From Bacteroidales bacterium CF (GTDB lineage: Bacteria > Bacteroidota > Bacteroidia > Bacteroidales > UBA932): a stretch of DNA of 64,000 bases. Shown piece by piece: positions 36,388 to 44,280 of the stretch. The stretch is from the NCBI GenBank assembly GCA_000473305.1, contig CP006772.1, forward strand, positions 2,593,246-2,657,245, read 5' to 3'. Within the stretch, counting starts at the first letter, position 1, and each line of letters starts with the position of its first letter. The translations under genes were made by a program, and so were the position numbers. The notes below the pieces were generated by a model. The model worked only from the letters and a program-made list of their open reading frames with translations. It was not told the DNA's origin and did no database searches.

Positions 36388-37152
36388 ATGCCAAGATATG
36401 CTGTACAATGTATTCTGGTGGCTCTCATATTTGAGTTGCTTCTCCCGTCAACCCTTTTTTCTCAGGATGCCCGCGAAATAGTTAAACGTGCCGACACTAA
36501 GTATAACGGTGAAAAATCCAGTTATAGCGAGATGTCTATGACTATAGTCAGGCCCAAATACAAAAGGAGCATAGAGTTCAAAGGCTGGGCGGTAACAGGC
36601 AAGGATGCACTAACACTAATTACTGCTCCGGCTAAAGAGAAAGGGCAATCGTTCCTCAAGAGTGGAAATAATCTATGGAGTTGGAATCCGACAATCCAGA
36701 GACTGATAAAGCTGCCTCCATCTATGATGTCACAAGGGTGGATGGGCTCAGATTATACAAATGATGATATTTTAAAAGAGACATCTCTTATAAAAGATTA
36801 TAATCCTAAGATTATCGGAAGAGAGGAGATAAACGGATTAAAATGCTTTAAAATTGAGCTTCTTCCTCTTGAAAGTGCTGATGTTGTCTGGGGAAAGATC
36901 ATTATATGGATATCTGAGGAGGAGTATTTTGAGCTTAAAAGTGAGTTCTATGATGAAGAGAACTATCTTGTAAAATCTCATATTGCGTCTCAGATTAAAA
37001 CATTTGATGATCGTAAACTACCTTCTGTAATTGAGATAATCCCGGCAGACGAACCCGGTAACAAGACCATTGTGACATTACTCTCCATGAAATTCAACAT
37101 AGCCTTTCCTCCGGACTTTTTCTCGCAGCAAAATATGAAGCGGATAAAATAG
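36388..37152 (+). CDS. LolA-like outer-membrane lipoprotein-sorting family protein
   Basis: A 254-residue periplasmic protein with signal peptide (about residues 1-25), then a LolA/LppX/DUF1329-like beta fold: YSEMSMTIVRPKYKRSIEFKGW, LKSGNNLWSWNPTIQRLIKLPPSMMSQGWMGSDYTNDDI, and INGLKCFKIELLP. The family carries a lipidated or hydrophobic molecule in a half-barrel across the periplasm. Its stop is immediately followed by the first FtsX-type permease (one base gap). Context suggests a private shuttle for the ABC system rather than the housekeeping LolA. Confidence 0.82.
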   Translation: MPRYAVQCILVALIFELLLPSTLFSQDAREIVKRADTKYNGEKSSYSEMSMTIVRPKYKRSIEFKGWAVTGKDALTLITAPAKEKGQSFLKSGNNLWSWNPTIQRLIKLPPSMMSQGWMGSDYTNDDILKETSLIKDYNPKIIGREEINGLKCFKIELLPLESADVVWGKIIIWISEEEYFELKSEFYDEENYLVKSHIASQIKTFDDRKLPSVIEIIPADEPGNKTIVTLLSMKFNIAFPPDFFSQQNMKRIK

Positions 37153-38568
37153 ATGAAAGAGATAATAAAAATAGCCTGGAGAAATCTGTGGCGAAATAAG
37201 AGACGGACCATAATAACCGCCTCCTCGATTTTTTTCTCGATTTTTTTCGCCATACTCATGCGGTCTTTCCAGCTCGGGACATACGACCATATGATCCGGC
37301 AGAGCATAGAGTCATACTCGGGCTATCTTCAGGTTCAAAACACGGAATTCAAGGATGACCCCACTCTTGATAACACAATTGATATAACTCCCGAGCAACT
37401 TTCCGCAATCAAGTCCGATCCAAATGTCAAAGTCGCAGTTCCGAGAATTGAATCCTTCTCACTGGCATCTACCGGAACTCTTTCAAAAGGCGTGATGGTG
37501 GCAGCTATATCACCGGCTCTTGAGAAAAACATGACAAACCCGGAACATAACCTTGTACGCTATATATTTTCCGGGAAAGCAATTGACACTCTCAAAAGTA
37601 ATAAAGATATCCCCAAAGATATATCAGCCAGAGTATCAAAGCTTAAAGACCAGTCATTTACAAACAAAAAGTTTATGGCAGAAGAACTAGAGCTAAATAG
37701 TAGTGACTCTCTATTAATCAATATTATATCATCTATTTGTTCAATTAAAGCTAACTATCTAAACGAAAACGATTCGGGTCTGCTTGTTTCATATAGATTG
37801 TCCCAATATCTTAAAGTAAGTGTGGGAGACTCCATCGTGCTTATGGGCCAGGGATATCAGGGCATGAGTGCCGCCGGACTGTTCCCTGTAAGGGGAATAA
37901 TAAAAGTACCCTCACCGGACCTGGACAATAAATTGATTTACATGACCCTCTCTAATGCGGAAGGGTACCTCTCCGCCTATGGAAAACTAACATCCATCGC
38001 CATTAATCTTAAAAACACCGATGAGATGACAGCCACGCAGGAGAGAGTATCTGCAATATTCGATAATCAGAGCGAAATTGTGGTAAAGAACTGGGAGGAG
38101 ATATCCCCGGTCCTTAAACAGCAGATTGAAGGTGACAGTAACGGAGGTATACTTTTCATAATGATACTTTATGTCATCATCTTCTTCGGGATTTTCGGAA
38201 CAGTCCAGATGATGATATCCGAAAGAAAGAGAGAATTCGGTGTTATGATATCACTGGGAATGAAAAAAGGGAGACTGGCTCTGATAATAATCACGGAGAT
38301 GCTCTTTTTGGGGAGTCTTGGAATATTTTCCGGAATGGTTGCCTCAATCCCTTTCATGTTATATGGTCATATTCATCCAATCCGTATTACCGGAGAGTTG
38401 GCAAAAATATACATAGATATGGGATTTGACCCGGTTATGCCGATGTTGCTTTTCGAAAGCTACTTCTTCATCCAGGCAGCAGTTGTCTTCCTGATGGTTT
38501 TAGCTGCCACTATATTACCGGTAAGAAGCATTCTTAAAATCAATATAATAAAAGCTCTTCATGGATAG
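37153..38568 (+). CDS. FtsX/LolC-type ABC transporter permease, first
   Basis: A 471-residue permease with the MacB/LolC plan: one N-terminal span (about 20-40), a large periplasmic domain (about 40-330), and three C-terminal spans within the FtsX domain (LYVIIFFGIFGTVQMMISERKREFGVMISLGMKKG). The ERKREFGVM...GM loop is the coupling helix that touches the ATPase. It overlaps the second permease by 8 bp. Such permeases do not form a channel but pull substrate from the inner membrane or drive a periplasmic partner. Confidence 0.9.
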   Translation: MKEIIKIAWRNLWRNKRRTIITASSIFFSIFFAILMRSFQLGTYDHMIRQSIESYSGYLQVQNTEFKDDPTLDNTIDITPEQLSAIKSDPNVKVAVPRIESFSLASTGTLSKGVMVAAISPALEKNMTNPEHNLVRYIFSGKAIDTLKSNKDIPKDISARVSKLKDQSFTNKKFMAEELELNSSDSLLINIISSICSIKANYLNENDSGLLVSYRLSQYLKVSVGDSIVLMGQGYQGMSAAGLFPVRGIIKVPSPDLDNKLIYMTLSNAEGYLSAYGKLTSIAINLKNTDEMTATQERVSAIFDNQSEIVVKNWEEISPVLKQQIEGDSNGGILFIMILYVIIFFGIFGTVQMMISERKREFGVMISLGMKKGRLALIIITEMLFLGSLGIFSGMVASIPFMLYGHIHPIRITGELAKIYIDMGFDPVMPMLLFESYFFIQAAVVFLMVLAATILPVRSILKINIIKALHG

Positions 38569-39817
38569 GATATTGTCAGTTTCATGGAAGAACGTCTGGC
38601 GAAACAAAAAAAGAAGCCTGATTGTAATTTCGGCCGTTATGTTGGGAACAGCCGCAGGAGTCTTCACATCAGGACTGATGAACGGCTGGGTTGACCAAAG
38701 AGTCCAGTCTGCAATCAACATTGAACAATCTCATATAAAACTTACTAATCCGGAGTTTCTTAAGAATGAGGAGTTGGCAAACTATATAAGAGGAGTTGCA
38801 CCGGTGGAGAGTTACCTTAAGTTTAATAAAAAAATCAAGGGCTACAGCAAGAGAATCAAGATTATGTCCATGGCTGCCACTTCAAGGGGCAACACCGCAC
38901 TGATGCTTCTAGGTGTCAATCCGGATGATGAGAAGGTTGTTTCAGAACTATATAAACATATTTTACCGGATGGTGGTGAATATCTTGAAAATGGCAAATC
39001 GGGCGGGATAGTGATAAGTGACAAAACAGCTGAAACGCTCCGGATTAAGAACAAAGAGACCGGAAAATACAAGCTCCGCTCAAAGATAGTGCTCACATTC
39101 ACGGGCAAAGAGGGTGAGATGATAAGTCAAAGCTACCGTGTCTGCGGCATATATAAGACAAGCAATACAGCATTTGACCAGATGTACGCGTTTGTTCTTG
39201 ACAAAGAGCTCCGTTCCGCATTTCCTCTCACCGGTGATCAGATACACGAAATTGCCGTAATGTTGAATGATAAGGATGATTTAATTTCGGTTCAGGACGA
39301 TATTAATAACAGATTCCCTCAGGTCACTGCCCTGAACTGGATGGAATTGGCTCCCGATGCCGGTATGATGTCTGAATATATGTACTTCTACTATTTGATT
39401 ATCATGGGATTCATCCTATTTGCCCTGGCTTTCGGGATCATAAACACCATGCTTATGGCAATTCTCGAGAGAGGCAAAGAGATTGGAATGCTTATGGCCA
39501 TAGGAATGAATAAATCGAAGGTGTTCAAAATGATAATGCTGGAGACAATTTTCCTTACAATGGTGGGGGCTGTGGTTGGAATGGCCGTCGGCTGGCTGCT
39601 GATTTACATAACCGGAAGGACCGGAATTGATTTCTCGTCAATCGAAGAGGGTTTCGAGGCGCTTGGCTGGTCTTCTGTAGTTTATCCCAATATTCCGACC
39701 GGCTTTTTCTTTGGTGTTACATTTATGGTTGTCATTACAGGAATTTCAGCATCAATACTACCTGCCAGGAAAGCTCTTAAAATGAATCCCGTAGAAGCCC
39801 TCAGAACTGATAATTAA
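38561..39817 (+). CDS. FtsX/LolE-type ABC transporter permease, second
   Basis: A 418-residue permease of the same plan as its neighbour: NVWRNKKRSLIVISAVMLG at the first span and AIGMNKSKV in the coupling loop after LMAILERGKEIG. Two different FtsX-type permeases plus one ATPase copy the LolC-LolE-LolD arrangement. Starts inside the end of the first permease gene, indicating translational coupling; the ATPase gene follows after 8 bp. Confidence 0.9.
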   Translation: MDRILSVSWKNVWRNKKRSLIVISAVMLGTAAGVFTSGLMNGWVDQRVQSAINIEQSHIKLTNPEFLKNEELANYIRGVAPVESYLKFNKKIKGYSKRIKIMSMAATSRGNTALMLLGVNPDDEKVVSELYKHILPDGGEYLENGKSGGIVISDKTAETLRIKNKETGKYKLRSKIVLTFTGKEGEMISQSYRVCGIYKTSNTAFDQMYAFVLDKELRSAFPLTGDQIHEIAVMLNDKDDLISVQDDINNRFPQVTALNWMELAPDAGMMSEYMYFYYLIIMGFILFALAFGIINTMLMAILERGKEIGMLMAIGMNKSKVFKMIMLETIFLTMVGAVVGMAVGWLLIYITGRTGIDFSSIEEGFEALGWSSVVYPNIPTGFFFGVTFMVVITGISASILPARKALKMNPVEALRTDN

Positions 39818-39825
39818 TTGAATAT

Positions 39826-40512
39826 ATGAGCGTGATAGAAATAAAAGATCTGGTTAAAATCTATGATGGTTCGGCGGTTGAAGTAACAGCCATTGATTGT
39901 GTAAACCTCAACATTGAGGCTGGAGAATTCACCGCCATTGTCGGGCCTTCCGGCTCCGGCAAGACTACTTTGCTCAACATGATAGGCGGGCTTGACAGCC
40001 CCACATCCGGAAGTATAACCATTGACGGCGTGGATATAACCCGTCTGAAGTCAAAACAGCTTACAGACTTCAGACTCAACAACATCGGCTTTGTTTTTCA
40101 GTCATACAACCTGATTCCGGTACTCACTGCTGCAGAAAACACCTCTTTTGTCATGGAGCTTCAAAAAAGGGAAAAGAGTTTTATAAACGACCGTACAAAA
40201 TCGATACTCACAGATGTGGGACTAAGTGCAAAGATGAACAGTCGGCCTAATCAGATGTCCGGAGGAGAGCAACAACGTGTGGCTGTTGCCAGGGCAATGG
40301 CATCAGGTCCGAAATTTATAATTGCTGATGAGCCGACAGCCAACCTTGACACAAAAAACACGGAAAAGCTGCTCGAAATGATGGAGGAGATGAATGAAAA
40401 ACGAGGTATCACCTTTATTTTCTCAACACATGACCAGAGAGTAATAAGCAAGGCTCACAGGATAATCGTCCTGGAAGACGGAAGAATAATAAGAGACGAA
40501 CAAAAACAATGA
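39826..40512 (+). CDS. LolD/MacB-type ABC transporter ATPase
   Basis: A 228-residue ATPase with Walker A GPSGSGKTTLLNMIGG (about 38), Q-loop in FVFQSYNL, signature MSGGEQQRVAVARAM, Walker B FIIADEPTANLD and H-loop STHD. The ADEPTANLD form is typical of LolD/MacB. It energises the two FtsX-type permeases. Its TGA overlaps the ATG of the barrel gene (ATGA). Confidence 0.93.
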   Translation: MSVIEIKDLVKIYDGSAVEVTAIDCVNLNIEAGEFTAIVGPSGSGKTTLLNMIGGLDSPTSGSITIDGVDITRLKSKQLTDFRLNNIGFVFQSYNLIPVLTAAENTSFVMELQKREKSFINDRTKSILTDVGLSAKMNSRPNQMSGGEQQRVAVARAMASGPKFIIADEPTANLDTKNTEKLLEMMEEMNEKRGITFIFSTHDQRVISKAHRIIVLEDGRIIRDEQKQ

Positions 40513-41687
40513 GAAAACAACTCCTTCTCATATCACTCTGTTTTCTGACAATCCCTGTTTTTGCACAAAAATTATCGGTGACAGGATATGTGAAGGATAT
40601 GCAGGGTGTCTATTATCTTGAAAAAGCCATTCAGTTGCCCGGCGGGGACTCACTTCAATGGACCACATACAATCAGGTGCATAACAGGTTAAATATTGAC
40701 TGGGAGCTGGCAGAGTCTTTCCATGTCAATGTCGGTTTGCGTAACAGAATTCTTTTTGGAAAAATGCTGGGCAGTTTTCCGCAATACGCCGATATGTTTG
40801 AGGATGACAATGGTTTTCTTGATCTCAGTGTGAATATATTAGAGGGGAACAAATGGTTTTTCAACAGCTCTCTGGACAGGTTGTACATTGACTACACTCT
40901 TGGAAAATGCCAGCTAAAAATAGGAAGGCAGCGGATAAACTGGGGTATCGACCTTATATGGAATCCAAACGATCTGTTCAATGCATTTTCATATATAGAT
41001 TTTGATTATCCTGAGCGTTCTGGCAGCGATGCAATCCTCTTTACCTGGTACACATCTGAAAATTCATCCCTGGATATCGCATGTAAGATTGACCACAATA
41101 AGGAGAGCACTATTGCAGCCAGATATCTTTTAAACATTAAGGATTACGATATTCAGCTTATTGCCGGTAAATGCATGAAAGATCTGGTGGCAGGAATGGG
41201 TTGGTCCGGCAATATAGGTTCTATCTCCTTCAGAGGAGAAGGAAGTGTTTTTATTCCATACAACGGCAAAAGAGACTCCTCCGTCACCTCGACAGCAATA
41301 ACTTTTTCCTTTGACTATACAACGAAAAATTCTCTCTATCTGCTGGCGGCCTTTTTGTATAACAGTAGCGGCAAGAAGAAGCAGACAACAGGAATATCAC
41401 TGTTGAATCCCGACCGGAATCTTGATGCAAAACATCTCTCTTTGGGAAAATATGAAATCTTCGGACAGATTAGCTATCCTGTAAGTCCTGTCCTGACCCT
41501 GGGTGCTTCCGGAATATATAACCCTTCTGACAACTCATGCTATTTAGGCCCCACTCTTGCTTTATCGCTAGGCAATAACTTCGACTTAATGATCAATAGC
41601 CAGTTACTGCTTGGAAACGAAGGAAGTGAATATGGGACTTACGGAAAAACATTTGCCGGATTCGGAAGCATAAAATGGAGTTTTTAG
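40509..41687 (+). CDS. Outer-membrane beta-barrel protein, DUF1302-like
   Basis: A 392-residue protein with signal peptide (about residues 1-19) and strand-rich remainder. The segment LKIGRQRINWGIDLIWNPNDLFNAFSY resembles the DUF1302 barrel hallmark (RQ-x-x-WG then WNP-x-DLFN). Translationally coupled to the ATPase gene by an ATGA overlap, so it probably belongs to the same export machine as the outer-membrane part. The DUF1302 relation is by motif, not a search. Confidence 0.7.
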   Translation: MRKQLLLISLCFLTIPVFAQKLSVTGYVKDMQGVYYLEKAIQLPGGDSLQWTTYNQVHNRLNIDWELAESFHVNVGLRNRILFGKMLGSFPQYADMFEDDNGFLDLSVNILEGNKWFFNSSLDRLYIDYTLGKCQLKIGRQRINWGIDLIWNPNDLFNAFSYIDFDYPERSGSDAILFTWYTSENSSLDIACKIDHNKESTIAARYLLNIKDYDIQLIAGKCMKDLVAGMGWSGNIGSISFRGEGSVFIPYNGKRDSSVTSTAITFSFDYTTKNSLYLLAAFLYNSSGKKKQTTGISLLNPDRNLDAKHLSLGKYEIFGQISYPVSPVLTLGASGIYNPSDNSCYLGPTLALSLGNNFDLMINSQLLLGNEGSEYGTYGKTFAGFGSIKWSF

Positions 41688-41703
41688 AAGTGTAAATTAT
41701 TTC

Positions 41704-41711
41704 TATATTTG
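41704..41711 (+). promoter_or_regulatory. Promoter (-7 box TATATTTG) before the small barrel gene
   Basis: Exact TAnnTTTG match 25 bp upstream of the start at 41737, with a T-rich stretch (41681-41685) about 18 bp upstream as possible -33 element. It suggests that the last barrel and the sensor kinase can be transcribed independently of the ABC genes. Confidence 0.5.
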
Positions 41712-41736
41712 TACGTGTAAACACCCGTCATGTACG

Positions 41737-42450
41737 ATGCACTCAGTTTTACGCAAAGTTTTCCTTATCTCTCTATTGTTCTTTCTGAACAATAGCAATT
41801 TATCCGCACAAGAAAATGATGAATCCGGCATAACTACAGAGGGGGGTGTGGATATCCTGAATAACTATATTTGGCGTGGCCAGGACTATCTTCACAAAGG
41901 AAGCATTCAGCCATATATTTCAGCTTCATGGAAGAATTTCACATTAGGAATGTGGAGTGCATTCAGAATAAAAGGAGATGGTACAGATGAGGTTGATCTG
42001 TATTTATCCAAGAGCGTCGGTCCGGTAACACTCACTATATATGACTACTGGTCATACAGCAAGAGTTCACCTTCCAAATATTTTGATTTCAATTCCAAAT
42101 CGACTTCACATATTCTCGAGGCACAGGTGTTGCTTTCCGGGGGTGAAAAAATTCCCTTTAATTTGTTGGGAAGCTACCTGTTTTACGGAGACGATCCCTC
42201 CAGAAGTGTCTATCTGGAACTTCAGTACGTCAAACCGATAAAAGAGGCAGAGCTAACCCTCGCTGTCGGGTATCAGGTAAAGGGAGAATTTTATGCTGAA
42301 AAAAATTCTTTTGTAAACACAAGCGTAGGTTTTGTACAGCCAATAAGACTTTTCGACAAAATAGCAACCAATCTGATCTCAAATCTCACATACAATCCTT
42401 CTGCTGACAAGGTTTATTTTACGATAGGTTTCGGTTTTAACAGTTTATGA
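41737..42450 (+). CDS. Putative outer-membrane porin-like barrel (TorF/Gcw_chp-like)
   Basis: A 237-residue protein with signal peptide (about residues 1-25) followed by short amphipathic strands. [30 protein letters not shown] resembles the N-terminal motif (nYIWRG...QP) of the TorF/Gcw_chp putative porin family. It ends in an aromatic residue pattern ([11 protein letters not shown]). The next gene, a sensor kinase, starts 7 bp later. Confidence 0.6.
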   Translation: MHSVLRKVFLISLLFFLNNSNLSAQENDESGITTEGGVDILNNYIWRGQDYLHKGSIQPYISASWKNFTLGMWSAFRIKGDGTDEVDLYLSKSVGPVTLTIYDYWSYSKSSPSKYFDFNSKSTSHILEAQVLLSGGEKIPFNLLGSYLFYGDDPSRSVYLELQYVKPIKEAELTLAVGYQVKGEFYAEKNSFVNTSVGFVQPIRLFDKIATNLISNLTYNPSADKVYFTIGFGFNSL

Positions 42451-42457
42451 CAACACC

Positions 42458-44140
42458 ATGGCAATAATAAGTAATCTACAGAAACGTCTCCTTGCATTGA
42501 TTATTGTTACAGGATTAGTCTTTATTATTATCTTTTTTATTCTGACACTTATGGAACAACGAGCTTCCAGAATATTGTCAGACTCCTCACAGACACAACT
42601 TGACATAGAAAGCGATGGTTTTTTGAAAATGAGCACAAGTCTCATTCATCAGGTAGCCTGGGATTACTCATATTGGGATGAATTAGTCGAGTCTATTGAA
42701 AATAGGGACAAACAGTGGTATGAAGAGAATATTTCAACAATAATCACCTCATTTCACCTTGACTATACTGCCGTATACGATAAATCTCAACAAAAAATTC
42801 ATGATGCTCACTCTGAATTGCTGCAAGAGACCCCAAAAATACCGGATGGTGTATTTAAAGCTCTTAAATTCAACCCAAATATCTCTTTTTTCCTTCCAAC
42901 AAAAACTGGCTTTCTAAAGATTAACGGTTGCTCTGTGCATCCGACAAACGATCCTTCCCATATTACAACTCCAACTGAAGGATATCTTTTCGTAGCCATT
43001 CTTCTTAGCAAATCATATCTCAAAGAACTTTCCATTGTTAGCGGTTCAAATGTTTTTGTAAGCAATGCCGTAGACTCATCTTATAAAAAGGGGAGCTACA
43101 ATCTGGTCTCGACAAAAAAACTTAAGGGTTGGGATGGCAAGACGATTGGGTACCTCAGATTTGACCGTAAATATGAAGTGTTAAGATTACATAGGAACGC
43201 TTCTATTCAAATCACTCTTTTTCTGATCATTGCAATTATTACGATTTGGTTCACCTTACAGTTTTCACTAAAAAAATGGGTGATAAACCCTATAAGGACT
43301 GTAAGTGAGATCATCGAAACTGAAGATTCAGAAAAAATTCATCTACTAAACAAAACCTCCGACGAGTTCAGGGAAGTCGGACGCCTTTTCCGTAAGCATA
43401 TTTTACAGAAAGAAGAGCTTGTTAAAGCCAAAGAGAAGGCCGAAGAGTCCGATCGTCTTAAATCTGCATTCCTGGCAAACATGAGCCATGAAATAAGAAC
43501 TCCGATGAACTCAATAATCGGCTTTACCGGGCTGTTGAAAGAGCCGGATCTTTCGGTTGAACAAAAGGAAAAATACACATCCTTGATCGAAGAGGCCGGA
43601 GAGAGACTGCTTGATATAATCAGTGACCTGATTGCAATCTCGAGAGTAGAGTCGGGGCAGGAGGAGGTGAAGGTCTCCTTGTTCAATCTAAACGAGCTGC
43701 TTGACTACAACTATATACTTTTCAGAAATAGTGCCATGCATAAAGGAATTGAACTTCATGTAGTTAAAAAGGAAGAGACCTCTAAGGTTAATATCAATTC
43801 TGACAGAGATAAGGTATACACAATCCTGACAAACCTTTTAAGCAACGCGTTGAAATACACAAAAACGGGAAGTGTGGTTTTTGGATACGGGCTTGCTGAT
43901 AATTCTGTAAAATTTTACGTCAAAGATACCGGAATCGGCATCCCTTCGGATAAGATTGACACAATCTTCAACCGTTTTGTGCAGGCTGACCAGTCTTACA
44001 CAAAATCATATGAAGGAACCGGCCTTGGCTTGCCTATTTCCAAGGCTTATGCAGAGATGCTTGGAGGAAAAATTTGGGTTGAAAGTGAACCCGGTAAAGG
44101 ATCTTGTTTTTACTTTACAATAAAAAATATTGCTGTATAA
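42458..44140 (+). CDS. Sensor histidine kinase with CHASE4 periplasmic domain
   Basis: A 560-residue membrane kinase: span 1 at about residues 10-30, a CHASE4 sensor domain (about 45-240; [13 protein letters not shown]), span 2 at 249-270, a short linker, then HisKA with phospho-acceptor H344 in [17 protein letters not shown] and HATPase with [19 protein letters not shown] and GTGLGLPIS. There is no attached receiver and no response regulator nearby, so the partner is elsewhere. It closes the ABC/barrel cluster and precedes the TonB trio, so it may watch one of these. Confidence 0.93.
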   Translation: MAIISNLQKRLLALIIVTGLVFIIIFFILTLMEQRASRILSDSSQTQLDIESDGFLKMSTSLIHQVAWDYSYWDELVESIENRDKQWYEENISTIITSFHLDYTAVYDKSQQKIHDAHSELLQETPKIPDGVFKALKFNPNISFFLPTKTGFLKINGCSVHPTNDPSHITTPTEGYLFVAILLSKSYLKELSIVSGSNVFVSNAVDSSYKKGSYNLVSTKKLKGWDGKTIGYLRFDRKYEVLRLHRNASIQITLFLIIAIITIWFTLQFSLKKWVINPIRTVSEIIETEDSEKIHLLNKTSDEFREVGRLFRKHILQKEELVKAKEKAEESDRLKSAFLANMSHEIRTPMNSIIGFTGLLKEPDLSVEQKEKYTSLIEEAGERLLDIISDLIAISRVESGQEEVKVSLFNLNELLDYNYILFRNSAMHKGIELHVVKKEETSKVNINSDRDKVYTILTNLLSNALKYTKTGSVVFGYGLADNSVKFYVKDTGIGIPSDKIDTIFNRFVQADQSYTKSYEGTGLGLPISKAYAEMLGGKIWVESEPGKGSCFYFTIKNIAV

Positions 44141-44280
44141 CTACGAAATTATTATTATCTTGCAAAGATAAATGAGCGAGAGAAGCCACAAATCAAGTGG
44201 CGATTGGTGTAATATGTTGTTTTATATTTTGTTGCTTCGATTATAATTTAGCCTAATATTAACCCAAAATATATTCTAAA

